NCBI RefSeq assembly: GCF_040712315.1
Contig: NC_134017.1
Coordinates: forward strand, 9,640,001-9,704,000
DNA: 64,000 nt
DNA from: Castanea sativa
Lineage: Eukaryota; Streptophyta; Magnoliopsida; Fagales; Fagaceae
Direction: 5' to 3'
Shown here: one piece after another, positions 32,577-44,179 of the stretch
Position numbering within the stretch: position 1 is the stretch's first letter
How the letters are laid out: the number at the start of each line of letters is the position of its first letter
The notes under the pieces: generated by a model
The model's input: only the letters and a program-made list of their open reading frames with translations
Databases searched by the model: none
Told to the model about the DNA's origin: nothing
Translations under genes and position numbers: made by a program

Positions 32577-33315
32577 TGTGGGGAGTAAAAGGACCCAAGC
32601 GGGCATTTGGGCCTTTGGGCTCTAGCAAGGAGGGCCGATCTGTTCTTGAGCTAAGAATTTGTTAGTACTACGAATCGGCCCATACGCCGAGGGTCCGAGG
32701 ACATATCCGAGGGTGAGTTTCTCCTCGGACAGACCCAAGAGAACTCGAAGATTCACTACGAAGGTCAAGGCAGAATTCCGGAAAGACTGTTGGTTAAGAG
32801 GGGGAAACCCTGAACCTTCTAGATATACCGATGTCAAAAAAATATCATGAGCAAAGGCTGCCATCTCCACATTAAAGACTCTGCACCTACCTCCTTGGCC
32901 GCATTAATGGGGAAGTGACCCCTGAACAGTAGAACTGAAACTTCTGGTTACTATTCAAAGGCACTAAGAGAAAAAATATTTAGAGGAGAGGGGATTTGAG
33001 CAACACGTGGATAAAGCATCAGGAGAAGAAGTATTTAGGGGGGGGAGTCTGTAACCAAGGGGGTGGTGGAAAAAGAATTGTAATCTTTAAGAAAGAAAGA
33101 GAAATAATACAGAAGTAGTCCTCGGCTCACGTCCGAGGAGGTCCATTTGCAATTATCATTCATTATTTATAAGTGTTTGCACACCATAGTCTGTTATCAA
33201 GTTCTCAGTACCTCTAATCTAGATTTCTAGCCCACTCTACAAATTTCATTGTTTAAGGCTCATTGGGCCTGGGTCCATAATTGTTTTTGGGTCCAGATGC
33301 AATTGTGCACTTACA
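32577..33315. mobile_element. Solo LTR, 739 bp, 5-bp TSD ATTAA
   Basis: Begins TGTGGGGAGTAAAAGG and ends GTGCACTTACA, with ATTAA directly on each side (32572-32576, 33316-33320). It is GC-richer than its surroundings (CCGAGGGTCCGAGG, CTCACGTCCGAGGAGG). No PBS, polypurine tract or internal domain adjoins it, so an LTR-LTR recombination product is the simplest reading. Copia or Ty3 cannot be told from the LTR alone. Confidence 0.88.
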
Positions 33316-33320
33316 ATTAA

Positions 33321-34690
33321 ATTATCAAAAAAATTAATAAATATTTATTACCATTTTTTTATATAGAAATATTAAATATACAATTATAGTAATTATTGAT
33401 ATAAAAGGATTCTTGTATATTCAAATATATTGTAATACAAGTTTGATTCCACTTTGATAGTGGAAAAGTAATGTTTAATCCCAATTTTTTATATGAAAAA
33501 GTGTTAATTCCTCTTTAGTAGAAGTAGAGTGATAGAAAATTAGAAACAGTGGTAATCAAATAAAGAATCAAAGTTCAAAGAATCTTGGATGTATGGGAGC
33601 TGTATATAAGATGTATGAGATTTCAAGTTTCTTTTGCATCAAAAATTTCTAGAGATTCCGTAAGACCATCCGACATACAAGATTATTCAAAATTAACGAA
33701 TTTGCATTTTTTTTAACCAAAAATTGTATCACTTGAAATGAAAATGTTTGCAAACGCCCTTCAAACTTCTCATTTATCTTTTTATTGAAAGTGAATTTTG
33801 AAAATATAATATTTAGATTACATGTTCTTATTATAACCCCCATGTTTGCAAATTAAAATTTCAAGAAGATCAAAGATCAATAGTTATGCCATCCATTAAA
33901 TGTTAAAATTTCAAGTTTTTTTTTTTTGCCTAAAATTAAAATTATACATAAAAAATAAGTTTATTGATCAAATTATAAATAACATTCAATTTAAACGAAA
34001 TTTGACATATGTTAAGAATATAAAGAATATGCAATTTCACGGTTAAATTTACAAACTTAACATCCAATAAAAAGATATAGAAATAGTTTCCCTCTAAACT
34101 AGTTTAGAAAAAAACCGTGTCCTATATTTATTATGTTTCTAGATGTAGCTGAGGTCATGTATCCAAGAATTTCTCCTCAAAGGTGGGGTCCAAACTCCAA
34201 AAAGCCCCACCTTGGTGAGATTCCACGTCATAAAAAAATATAAAAAATTATTATGTTTGAATTCAAGAGAAAATGGTTGTTTAGCCTTAATTTTGAACTA
34301 TGTAACCAAATCACCTCCTTCTAAAATATGTAACAAAATACCCCTATTTCTATGCTATTTAAAAATTAAGGTTAAACAACCATTTTTTTTCCTTAAATTT
34401 GTAAATGAAACTATCTATTCTATCATTTAAATGAAAGATGACATGACAAATTTTAATTTAGAGTTTAAATATAAAACATAACTTAAATTCAATTAAACAA
34501 TATATATTAGAATATTAACATATAAAATTTTGAGCACTCAAAATAAAATATTTTGAGCTCAACCAAAATTTAAAAGTCTTCAATTTTATATATAATATAA
34601 ATATCTTAAGAAATATCCAAACACTTAATAAGATAGGTGAACTAATAAAGATAAACTAAAAAAACTAAAATTAAGATTAAATTAAAATAG
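33321..34690. other. AT-rich spacer with a small inverted repeat
   Basis: No gene. Arms at 34270-34294 and 34362-34386 (AAAATGGTTGTTTAGCC against its near-perfect complement) could fold around a 67-nt loop. Another short stem, AAGGTGGGG / CCCCACCTT, lies at about 34180-34215. Confidence 0.5.
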
Positions 34691-34735
34691 AGATGCTCTT
34701 ACGTGTGTTTCTTTGAGTATAAATACACACTTAAT
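34691..34735 (-). promoter_or_regulatory. Orphan PMEI leader block (ghost copy)
   Basis: The block TATTTATACTCAAAGAAACA, then CACGTAAGAGCAT, is kept nearly exactly as upstream of copies 2 and 3. No PMEI coding sequence lies downstream (toward 34500). It marks a lost or never completed array member. Confidence 0.55.
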
Positions 34736-34779
34736 TTTAGTAGTTGATTTGTCTTAAGCCAAAAAAAGAGGGTTAAATT

Positions 34780-36675
34780 GCATGTTTAGTCCTTGACCGT
34801 TGAACATTATTTCAAAATTGTCTTTATCTATATATAAAAAGCGTCAATGGGCAAAGCTATAGTAGAAAAGCTACACTAGTTTTAGTTTATGTAATCCAAA
34901 CTGTTTCAGGCTTTCTTTTTTTTGAAATATAGCTTATTGAACATACTTTTTATTTTTTTTTTATCTAAATATGAGCTGTTTCCCTAATAGATTAAAATAT
35001 TATGACAATAAATTATCACAATAGTTTCACAATTGTTGAGGCGTTATTTCTTTATAAGCTAAAATAAATATCATACTAGAACCAACCAAGACTAAAAATA
35101 AAGGTATTATGAAAAAAGAAAACTTACCAATAAAATTACTTTTTTACCTACCAATAACAACCTACTACTTTATGATTTATTGTGAAAATGTTATGGATAT
35201 AGTATTTCTCTTGTGAAAATATTAAGACATTTTGTTGTCATCATAATATATTCACAACTACTAAAATGTAAATTATTTATGAGTCAAAATAAAATATAAC
35301 AAAATTATAAAAGTATTACAAGAATGTTGTCCCATTATGTTGTGTTTCTAGGATATTTTTTTTCTTTGGTTTAGTCAACTTTCTTAAGCCAAAATTCACT
35401 ATTTCACATTCAGTTTTCTTGAGTTGACTTTTTGTATTTTTTATTTTATTTTTATCTTTACTCACCATTTCAAGTAAAAATAAATAGTTTTACAAACACA
35501 CACACACACAAATAAAAATAAAAAACTTAGGATAAAAACATTTTTCATCCTTTATGTTTGAGGTAGTTCACAATTCCTCATTGAACTTTAAATAAAATCA
35601 AGCAATTTCCCCCTTAATATTTTAGAAAATAGCAAATATGTCATATTGTTATTCTCTCAGTTAAACCCTAATGAAAACTTATAATTCTTAAAATATTACA
35701 TTGTGTAATGTCTAAAATACTCTCACTATATTTTAACATTCCAAGATTTTTCTTCATGTATATTGAGTTTTAGATGGTAGTAATACTTAGAATGTTAGAA
35801 TGGTAGTATAAGGTATTTTATTTATTACCTAACCAACATTAATTTTCTAGGTTTAAATATTCGAAATTTATAATTTATCTAATGGGAAATTCGATGACAC
35901 ATGCGTTTTGTTATCTATTCTTTTTTCTTTTCTTGCCTAAAATGGGTGTTCATTAAAAACTAAGCAAGCTAAATATTGCACATAAACTCATGTAGAATGA
36001 TAAATAAGAAAGTACAAATGAAAAAATTTTCATTGTATATGGCAGAAGGTATTTGATAAAAAACTTCAATTATAGCATATAACATCATTCATTACAAAAA
36101 TTTAAATACTGTGATAATATCTTGGCAAAACTCAGTTACTTATTGTTGGATGATGATGATATTTGTTATCATTCTTAGAAGTTTTTAATGAGTAGATATT
36201 GTTTTTAACAAATAAATACTAAAAGACTGTTATAATAAAATATATACTCATATGTTAAATAGCTATCATAACTTTGTATGTGATTAGCTATTAAAATTTT
36301 TATATGAATAAGATTAACTTTGTATAATATTTATTTTTTATGCATATAGTTTCATACCTCTTCAAATAGAAATTTTCTTTTAATTTTCTCACTTAAGAAG
36401 TAGCACGAGCCATCCTAACTATATTCTAAAATGTGTCAAAAAAAAGTTCTTACCAACATATTTAAAATATAGGAATGATCTTGAAACATGTGATGGAACA
36501 GAAGTACATAAAAACAAAGTAATTAAAACACCCACTAAGAGACAAAGTCACATGTCTTGAACAAAATTACTAAGTTTCAATACAAAGTTGAAGTATATCA
36601 TCAATAGGAAATGGAATGCAATTGTAAGAGAGGTTTAACGTTGTAATTATAGTAGATTTTAACTCTCTTTGTTGT
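34780..36675. other. AT-rich intergenic DNA
   Basis: I see no gene, RNA or delimitable transposon. There are short A/T runs and a CACACA microsatellite near 35500. Confidence 0.5.
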
Positions 36676-36679
36676 TGTT

Positions 36680-37224
36680 GTTTTTGTTTTTTTTTTTTTG
36701 AGATAAAGGATAGAACTTATATTAAAGAAAAAAGAAAGTTGTATAAAACTTATCTCTTGACAAAATAAAACTTATTTCTTGCATTCCATATTGCCCACAA
36801 CACAGATGCCCACACTTCCAGTTCTTTCTTCTCCAGTCTCCCGAACAAACCACGACCCAGCATGAAGATATCATGGATCGAAGTTGGAATATTTTTCTGG
36901 AGTTTACCACGAACCAAAGCCCAAACGTTTCTAGCAAAAGGGCATTCCCACAGTAGATGGTTAGCTGTTTCAGAGAAGTGGTCACAGAGTCCACACCTTT
37001 CTTCAATCCTCACTGTCTTACGCTGGAGGTTGTCCCTGGTGGGTAGAATATTCGAACATGCTCGCCAAGCGACAGTCCGAACCTTGGGAGGGACTTTGGG
37101 CGCGCCCATAGTTTCTACCACATATTTCTATCCATGCACCCTTGCCAAAGAATGCTCCCCACTTGGCTGCTGCTTTTGTCGGGCGGATGGCCACCAGATA
37201 GGCAGTCTTAACAGAAAATTCTTG
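36680..37224 (-). mobile_element. 5'-truncated LINE 3' end (zf-RVT region)
   Basis: Minus-strand tail of LINE ORF2: FSVKTAYLVAIRPTKAAAKW (frame 1), a frameshift, then KVPPKVRTVAWRACSNILPT, CGLCDHFSETANHLLWEC (the zf-RVT zinc-binding CX2C...HX4C pattern) and a VWASVLWAIWNARNKF end. The poly(A) tail appears as the T run at 36683-36701. It is truncated at about 37224, a typical dead-on-arrival insertion. Confidence 0.87.
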
Positions 37225-37225
37225 C

Positions 37226-37500
37226 CTTATGTGTGTGCAATTTGTTGGGAGGTAGACAATTTGTTAAATTACATAAATTCTTTGTGTTTTCTACGTGTGT
37301 GCTTTTTTATTTTTGTCTTCGCTATTATTTTGGATTAAGGGGTGTTATTTGCATAACAATTAATATTAGAGCTCAAGGTTTCTTCTTGGTAAAGTTCAAG
37401 ATTTGGATCAACTTCATCAAGAAACGGTTGCTTGGACCAAGGCGGAGTTCCCCCAACTGGGTATTGACTGATGGAATTTGAGTCAAAGTAAATATTATTA
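37226..37500 (+). mobile_element. Copia 5'-LTR end with primer-binding site and leader
   Basis: GCATAACA at 37351-37358 has the look of an LTR 3' end. It is followed after two bases by TAATATTAGAGC (37361-37372), a decayed version of the initiator-Met tRNA binding site TGGTATCAGAGC, and by a short gag-leader-like stretch with GGTAAAGTTCAAGATTTGG. No downstream pol is present. Confidence 0.55.
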
Positions 37501-38575
37501 AAAATTGCCTCAAATTTTCAACACACTTTTTATTTTTTTTATTTATTGACAAGAAGAGAGCTGGGAAGATTCAAACCATCTAAATTCTTTATGTGAAAAG
37601 AATCAAATAATGCCACTCAATCATAAACCTTTTGAGTTTTGACATCCTCCTTTTCTTTAAGTTGTAACACCATTATAGTTCTGTGGGAATAGTAAGGCTC
37701 GAAAATAAACCCAGCTTTAGCCAAATCGATTGGTTCAGCGGTTCAGGGGCAAGAGGGAGAGTGATAGATTGCTTGGGTAGTGGATTGCATATATATTAAA
37801 GGCTCCTAAACTTCTTCTTTTTTAAAATACATAAGTAATTTAAATGACCCAACAATATGCAATAGCTCCTTATTTATTCTCAACAATAAAATATGAGAGT
37901 AAAACATGAGAAGATCTACAAGATTTTTTAACGCACAGTTCTTGGAAGTTAAAACGATTTCAGATCTCATTTTATAGCCATAGTATAGAGTACTTCAAGG
38001 GTGAAGGTGATTTAGTTGTTACACACGTCATTGGAAGACTTTTATTTCCTTTTTGTAATTATTGAAAATTTCTAGAATAAGATTTTTATTTTCTAATGAT
38101 CCTTTAATTTTATGATAGGATATTAAAAAGGATATCTTCAAAAATATTTTTTTAGGCATTAAGTTTTTTGGGAGCAACTAATTAAATTGGCTATTTAAGT
38201 TGTAAAACAAAAATTAGAAGCCAATTATCAAAAAAATTCCTGTTCTCTACCTTGTGGGTTCAAGGTGTTTTTAGAGTTTAGTCATATATACAACACTTCC
38301 TAGTTCCTACATGATTACACTGTGTCAAAATGGCTACCTAGGAAAGATTTTGGTAACCAAATGAGAAATAGCTAACAGAAGATCAATAAGAAATGAGAGG
38401 AAACAAGTGCTTTGAGATGCACTTGAATTGAGTAAGTATTGAGAGGGAGTTAGAGAGAGATTTCAAATCTTTATATCGAAGTGAAACGATAATGATGGTG
38501 AAGTTAAAGATATATTTAGTGGTTCTTCTTCTTCGTGATGGTTCATGCCTTAGCAGTGCCACCATTCATTTTGAA
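37501..38575. other. Intergenic DNA
   Basis: No supportable feature. AT-rich with isolated less AT-rich islands (for example 37690-37780) that do not translate into anything recognisable. Confidence 0.45.
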
Positions 38576-38576
38576 A

Positions 38577-39110
38577 TTATGCAAAAAGGAAATTATTGTG
38601 AAACTATGGTGATGGTCCATGTCGGTCTAATCCAGTCCATTTCGGTCCATTCAATCCACATTGGACTATGTCAGTGTACTTCAGTCCATTTCAATCTACT
38701 TCGGTCCATCTTAGATCCATTCAGTCAACATCGGTCTATTTGGTCTGATTTGGTCTTTTCGGCCTATTTAGTCTACTTCCTTCCATGCAGTCCATATTTA
38801 GTCCATTCAGTTGACATCAGTCCAATTCGGTCCATTCTATCAATTTTGGTCCACTTTGAATCTACTCTAGCAAACTGGGTGTCATGTTATAAATGGATTA
38901 AGTTTTTTGAATTTCTAATCTTCATGATAGTGGAGAAATGTTATTTAACTATAGGGCATTGCATATGTCTTATCATATTAATGCAAATGAAGGTTAGCAA
39001 CTAGTATCTATAAATATAAAATTTTAAACTCTCAACTGTTTTCTTGAGTGATCAATTTACCCAAACTATTTTGTGTTCTTAATTATGAAGATGTCAAAAT
39101 TCTTTAATTA
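38577..39110. repeat. Paralogue of 20230-20960 with GGTCCATT minisatellite
   Basis: Starts TATGCAAAAAGGAAATTATT as at 20233, runs through the TCCATTCAGTC-like minisatellite (38607-38870), the single unfilled SINE target ATAAATGGATTAA near 38893, and GATAGTGGAGAAATGTTA onward. It is the right-hand remnant of another array unit. Confidence 0.75.
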
Positions 39111-39237
39111 GCATCATGTAGAATCAAAATGCTTTTAAATTACAATATACAATCAGATAGAATGGATTAAGAACCAACAATGTGTATTAACTTACAAAGA
39201 TTTTTAATTTCTAAATAGTATGTGTTTCCCAAACAAG

Positions 39238-39238
<1 letters not shown>

Positions 39239-39298
<60 letters not shown>
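39239..39298. repeat. (TA)n microsatellite
   Basis: About 29 TA dinucleotides without interruption. Confidence 0.95.
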
Positions 39299-39301
<3 letters not shown>

Positions 39302-39718
39302 TTATTTTGAATAATTCGAAAATTAAGAGCAAAAAGATCTTCATTTTAAAAGGTGTGCCAATTGAGCTAACTTGATAATTGGCATTGGTTGTTCGCACAA
39401 GTGGGAACAGATACCAAATACAAGTATTTCAAGAATTGTAGATAGCTTAATAGTTATAAAATAAAAAATAATAATAATAACAATATCCTTAATTTATTTT
39501 TTTTTAATTTATTTATTAAAATAGACCCAATCCGGGGTTGGCAAAGTGATAGATGATTCGATGTTAGTTATAACCGAGGCTGTCCAATAACAGCTTTTAA
39601 GTAGAAGGCATCTTGTTGTCAAATAAAAAAAAATTTTAAAGTAGAAGGCATCTTGTGAGGTTTGTTATAACACTTTAGGAATATCTTAAATACCATTTAT
39701 TATGATTTTATATAATAA

Positions 39719-41918
39719 CTAGTTTAAGACCCGTGTGCATTGCACGGTTTTAGGTATAAACTCATAAAATGATAAAAATTTTTAAAAAAATAATAGCTAA
39801 ATAAATTTTTATTATATAATTGAAAGTAAAAATTATGCTACGTATGTTTGTATATATGAATGAAAAAAAAAATCTGAATCCATAAAACAATTGAAACAAA
39901 GTTAAGCATAAACCCATCAAATGAATAATTTTTTTAAAAAAAATAGCTAAATGATTTATTATTTTATAATTGAAAGTAAAAATCATGCTACATGTTGTGC
40001 ATATTTTTCAATCAAAATGCCCCAATAAAGACAGATGTTGGTGTATCATCAACTCAATGAACATATATTCATCTAAAAATAAAAATATAACTAATGTTTT
40101 TGAATATATAAAGAATGATTAAATAATTATAATATTATATAAATAAATATAATCACTAAAAATATATATATTTATGAACTTACTTTCAACTTCGAACAAT
40201 ATGGATCTGCCTTTCTAATTCTAACTATACCATGAAATTGTTTGTAACTCTAAGTAATGGCACTCCTAATAGAGAAATCATTTTCATTCGCAATCAATCT
40301 TTGTTTTGATTTTGCAAGTCCTTTTATTTCAACATTGTTCAACTCTTTAATCCAAAAAATATGTGACAAACAACTATAATATACACAACCAAACCAAATT
40401 GACTGTACATATTATTTGAAAGACAAAGTAAGTGCATGTAAAGTGTAAAATAATACTTGCATGTAGGTTGATGGTAGTGGTGGTGCCGTCTTATCCTATC
40501 TAGCTAATTTTTGTTATAAACCCTTTTGTTTTATATGGATATCTAAGTGGTATTTCATACGGATTAGTATTTCAATTATTGGTTTAGGTAGCTAGAAGTT
40601 AGTACATGCATAGCAGTTAATAAATATCAAATCACTTTGAAAAAAAAAATTTAACACCAATCCCTTAAAAAAATTTAGTGAAGTTTAAATCATGTTAATA
40701 AATTAACTGTGTATTCAATTTTTTTCTTAAAATCACGTTAATAAAAATTTACCAATAGAGTCATAAAACTATTATTAGTAAACGTTTCTTAGGCTTATCT
40801 ATTTAGCTTTGTTGCCAAATTGGTATCAACTCTTTTATTTTATTTTTTTAGAAGAATATAACACAACTAAAAACATATAAAAATAATTTAAATTTATTAT
40901 TAAGAATATAATCAAACTTATTCATAATTTAACATTAAGAAACTAAAAAAAATCATAAATTAAGATATAAATGTAGAAAAATAACAAAGATTATACCTAT
41001 TTGTTTCCTCTATCACTTTGAGAGATGAAAGCGTGAGTAAATGTGAGTATGTAACGAAAACTTGCACCAATTATTGTAGAAGATAATAAATAAGTACAAA
41101 AGTTTAATATTATGAATTGGGTTAATCTATCTATCAATTCCTAATGCAGAATTCATGAAGATAACAAATGAGTACAAAAGTTTAATATTATGAACTGGGT
41201 TGATCTATCTAACAATTTCTAATGCAGAATCCATGAATTTAAGTAATTATGTGAGAAATTTTCATTAATTCTTTTTGAAGTTAAAGAAAATTAGCTTAAA
41301 TAAAATGAAAAAATAATAATGAAGAAAGAATGCATACATGCATTGTCATGGGATTTAAGCATTCACATATTAGAGTAAACTTATATATAGAGGTAGAGTT
41401 CCATTTGATAGAGAACATAAATCCTATTGAGATTAAGATTTTTAATTTAATCAATGTGTTTGTTACTATCTCATAAAAAAGTGGAATACAAAAAATGTCA
41501 TATACTTAATACTTATAAGTATATATGTATACTCCTTCATTATATATATAATTTTGAGGAGAAGGTGTTTACTTTAAACTCAAATCCTTAGGAGTATTAC
41601 ATTATTTACAATTTTTTTTAGTTTATCTAAGAAAAAGTTTGGTACATTGGTATGAAATATGAACAAAAAACGTTGCTTTTTTTTTTTTCTTAAGACTGTG
41701 TATTTATATATTCAAGTAAAAATTAATAGTAAAATGATTAGATGAAGAATTTAAATGGTAACCAAATTAATATTTTTATCAACTTAAAAATTATAGGAGA
41801 AGAAGATAAGAACAAAAGTTGTATCTATTTTTTTTAATCTAAAACAATTCCTGCAATTTGGTGAAGCCACTTGGCACAACCACGACTTCTAAGTTAACTT
41901 TTATTATATAGTATATGA
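39719..41918 (-). mobile_element. Candidate non-autonomous Helitron
   Basis: On the minus strand the right end starts TCATATACTATATAATAAAAG after an A, and the left end finishes with a hairpin CCGTGCAATGCACACGG, an 8-nt linker and CTAG followed by T. That is TC at the 5' end, and hairpin plus CTRR at the 3' end, inserted between A and T. The subterminal CAAGTGGCTTCACC is also typical of plant Helitrons as I remember them. It is about 2.2 kb with no Rep or helicase frame. It includes an internal direct repeat (about 39750-39870 and 39900-40010). Confidence 0.6.
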
Positions 41919-41959
41919 TTTGAATTGGTATGGTTTTGTATTGATAATTTATGTGTGCT

Positions 41960-42215
41960 AAAACAGTTTGATATTTGGTTCGCCATGATATTACATTACA
42001 CTGTAATATTATGTTATTGTAATCTTAATACAAGAATATAATATTACATTGTTTAAGAATGTGATGAAATTAAGGTGATGCGATATATTTTATAATTTTA
42101 AATTATGATAATGTTAGAAAAAAAAAAACCAAAAATCTTAATATCACATCATCATAATGTGTATCATGTCAAGGGTACATCACAGCAACCAAACACCCCC
42201 TTGGTTACCATATAT
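41960..42215. mobile_element. Possible MITE
   Basis: TTTGGTTCGCCATGATATTA at the left and the complement of a GTGTTTGGTTGCTGTGATG-like sequence at the right give weak terminal inverted repeats around an ATATTACATT-rich interior. Boundaries and TSD are not clear. Confidence 0.35.
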
Positions 42216-42281
42216 GTTGTGTTGTGTTACAATTGTTTTAAGATTACTGTATTTGTCTTATTACATATACAACACTAAATA

Positions 42282-42285
<4 letters not shown>

Positions 42286-42332
<47 letters not shown>

Positions 42333-42334
42333 TC
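42286..42334. repeat. (TC)n microsatellite
   Basis: About 24 CT units with one G interruption. Confidence 0.95.
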
Positions 42335-42611
42335 AATTACTTAAATATAGTTGTCATAGTCACATCAAGGAGAGGAAGTGTAATTTTTTAGTACTTCAGG
42401 AGTAATGTTCCTTTAACCAGTGGCAAAGGCACTTGTTGTTTAGGGGGTTTGAAATCCCTGACTTCAAAAAAGAGTTTACATACACACACAAATAATATTT
42501 TTTATTAGTTTATTTTACCCTTAAAAATATTTTTATACACTCTTACTAAAATTTTGTACACCTTGATCACAAATTAGTACAGCCTAAAACCAAACAACAA
42601 TTAGACACTTA

Positions 42612-42940
42612 GGTTATGTTCGGTAATAGTTTTTGTTTTTTATTTTCAAAAACTTGTTTTGGGGAATATAAATAAAAAATAATTTTCTTGTATTTTTTAA
42701 ATCAAAAACATGTTTGGTTAGTTGAAATTAAAAAAAAAATAGTTTTTTGAAGAAAAAATTGAAAATACTAAAATATGTTGTTACTAGGATTTAAACTCTA
42801 ATACTAACACATTAAACGAGACAGATTTATTAAATTAAATGAGTATTTTCATTGACTTTTGAAAATTAAAAACTGAAAATAGTCTTTTGCATATTTTGAA
42901 AACAGAAAACAAGGGAAAACAACAATTACCAAACATACCC
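42612..42940. mobile_element. Tourist/PIF-Harbinger-like MITE, 329 bp
   Basis: TTA flanks on both sides (42609-42611, 42941-42943). Ends are GGTTATGTTCGGTAATAG and, on the other strand, GGGTATGTTTGGTAATTG. The AT-rich interior has TTTTCAAAAAC / GAAAACAG complementarity. No coding capacity. Confidence 0.72.
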
Positions 42941-43633
42941 TTAGTATGTTATTTATGCTGGTGATTTAAGAAAAAAAAATAGTAAAGTCAGCATTTGTTC
43001 AAGTATATGAATAGTTAAGTAGAAACTTAGTGTAATATATAGTGTGAATGTGCAAGTTAATGAATAATATAGTGCCATGGGTGGGTTGCATTTTCTCATT
43101 TAGTTTAAAATATTTTTATAAAAATAATGACAACTCATAAAAGTAAAAATATTATACAAACTTAACAATATAAAATTGTCTCACCTAGCCAGAAGCCATA
43201 TTGACAATAGATAATAACAACTGATAATGAACTATCATATAATTATTTCAAAATAATAATAATAAATTTGCAAAAGAAAATTATAAAACTTCATATATCT
43301 GCGTGTTCTTTTTTTAGTAACTTGATATATTTAAGTTCTTTTTTTATTAAAATTTATTTAATTTAAGTTTTCTAATGACCCCAAAAAAAAAAATCTTTGG
43401 AGCTGCCACTACCTTCCACTCAAATAGTAATGTCTTATTAATTAAATTTATATTAGAACCTCCTATTCATGAGATAGGAGAGAGCATTTCTCACAAATAC
43501 TGAATATAATTCTCCTAAGCAAATATACATCTAGGCACATAAAAATTGCAAAGACTACCAACAGCAAGCCAATTTGCATAACTTAATTGTTCCTTTTATT
43601 CATAGAACTGAAAATGAAAAAATCATACATAAT

Positions 43634-44179
43634 TTATTCATAGAGTAGTCTGATAGCAGCATTAGCATCCATAGCATAACCTATATAATAGATTAAAGCT
43701 TGGAGAATAGTAGATGGGACCGAGCTACGCGAAGATTTCATCAATAAAATGCATTTTTTTTCATAGAATATGGTAGTGTTCACATCTTCCCTGGCATCAC
43801 TAAATAATTTAGCTTTCACGTTCCGAACTGCAGAGCTTAAAGTGTTGGTTATAGCATCCAAACAACCATGACAGCCAACACAAGCAAATTGAAGTTCTGC
43901 ATTCTTTGGAAAAAGACTACAGAGGTTGAAGATTAGCTCATCCGCTCTCACAGCTTGTCTTAATGAGCAATTGACTAACGTCAATGCTTGTGTTGTTAAA
44001 TCTCCAACAAAATGAGGGTTGCCGCTGGGCAAGCAAAAGTTGCAAAGCTGCTTTTTTGGTGTTGAATCGCACACGCTATTATTTGCGGCGCCATTGACTC
44101 GCAATGGATATTTGTTTGCAATTGCAAAAATAAGAATGATCAAGAAAAGACACAATGGAAGTCTTGTAATTGATGCCAT
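43634..44179 (-). CDS. Invertase/pectin methylesterase inhibitor-like protein, divergent copy
   Basis: A 181-residue secreted PMEI-family protein, ATG at 44179-44177. The signal peptide is MASITRLPLCLFLIILIFAIA with cleavage expected near VNG. The mature part holds the family cysteines: SVCDSTPKKQLCNFCLPSGN, a CVGCHGCLDAI block in helix 3-4 and KKCILLM. It differs clearly from the array copies (CVGCHGC adds cysteines; FVGDLTTQALTL replaces their helix 1), so it is an older paralogue or separate lineage 12 kb away. A single exon is apparent. The leader block of the array is not present here. Target enzyme unknown. Confidence 0.87.
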   Translation of the reverse strand: MASITRLPLCLFLIILIFAIANKYPLRVNGAANNSVCDSTPKKQLCNFCLPSGNPHFVGDLTTQALTLVNCSLRQAVRADELIFNLCSLFPKNAELQFACVGCHGCLDAITNTLSSAVRNVKAKLFSDAREDVNTTIFYEKKCILLMKSSRSSVPSTILQALIYYIGYAMDANAAIRLLYE

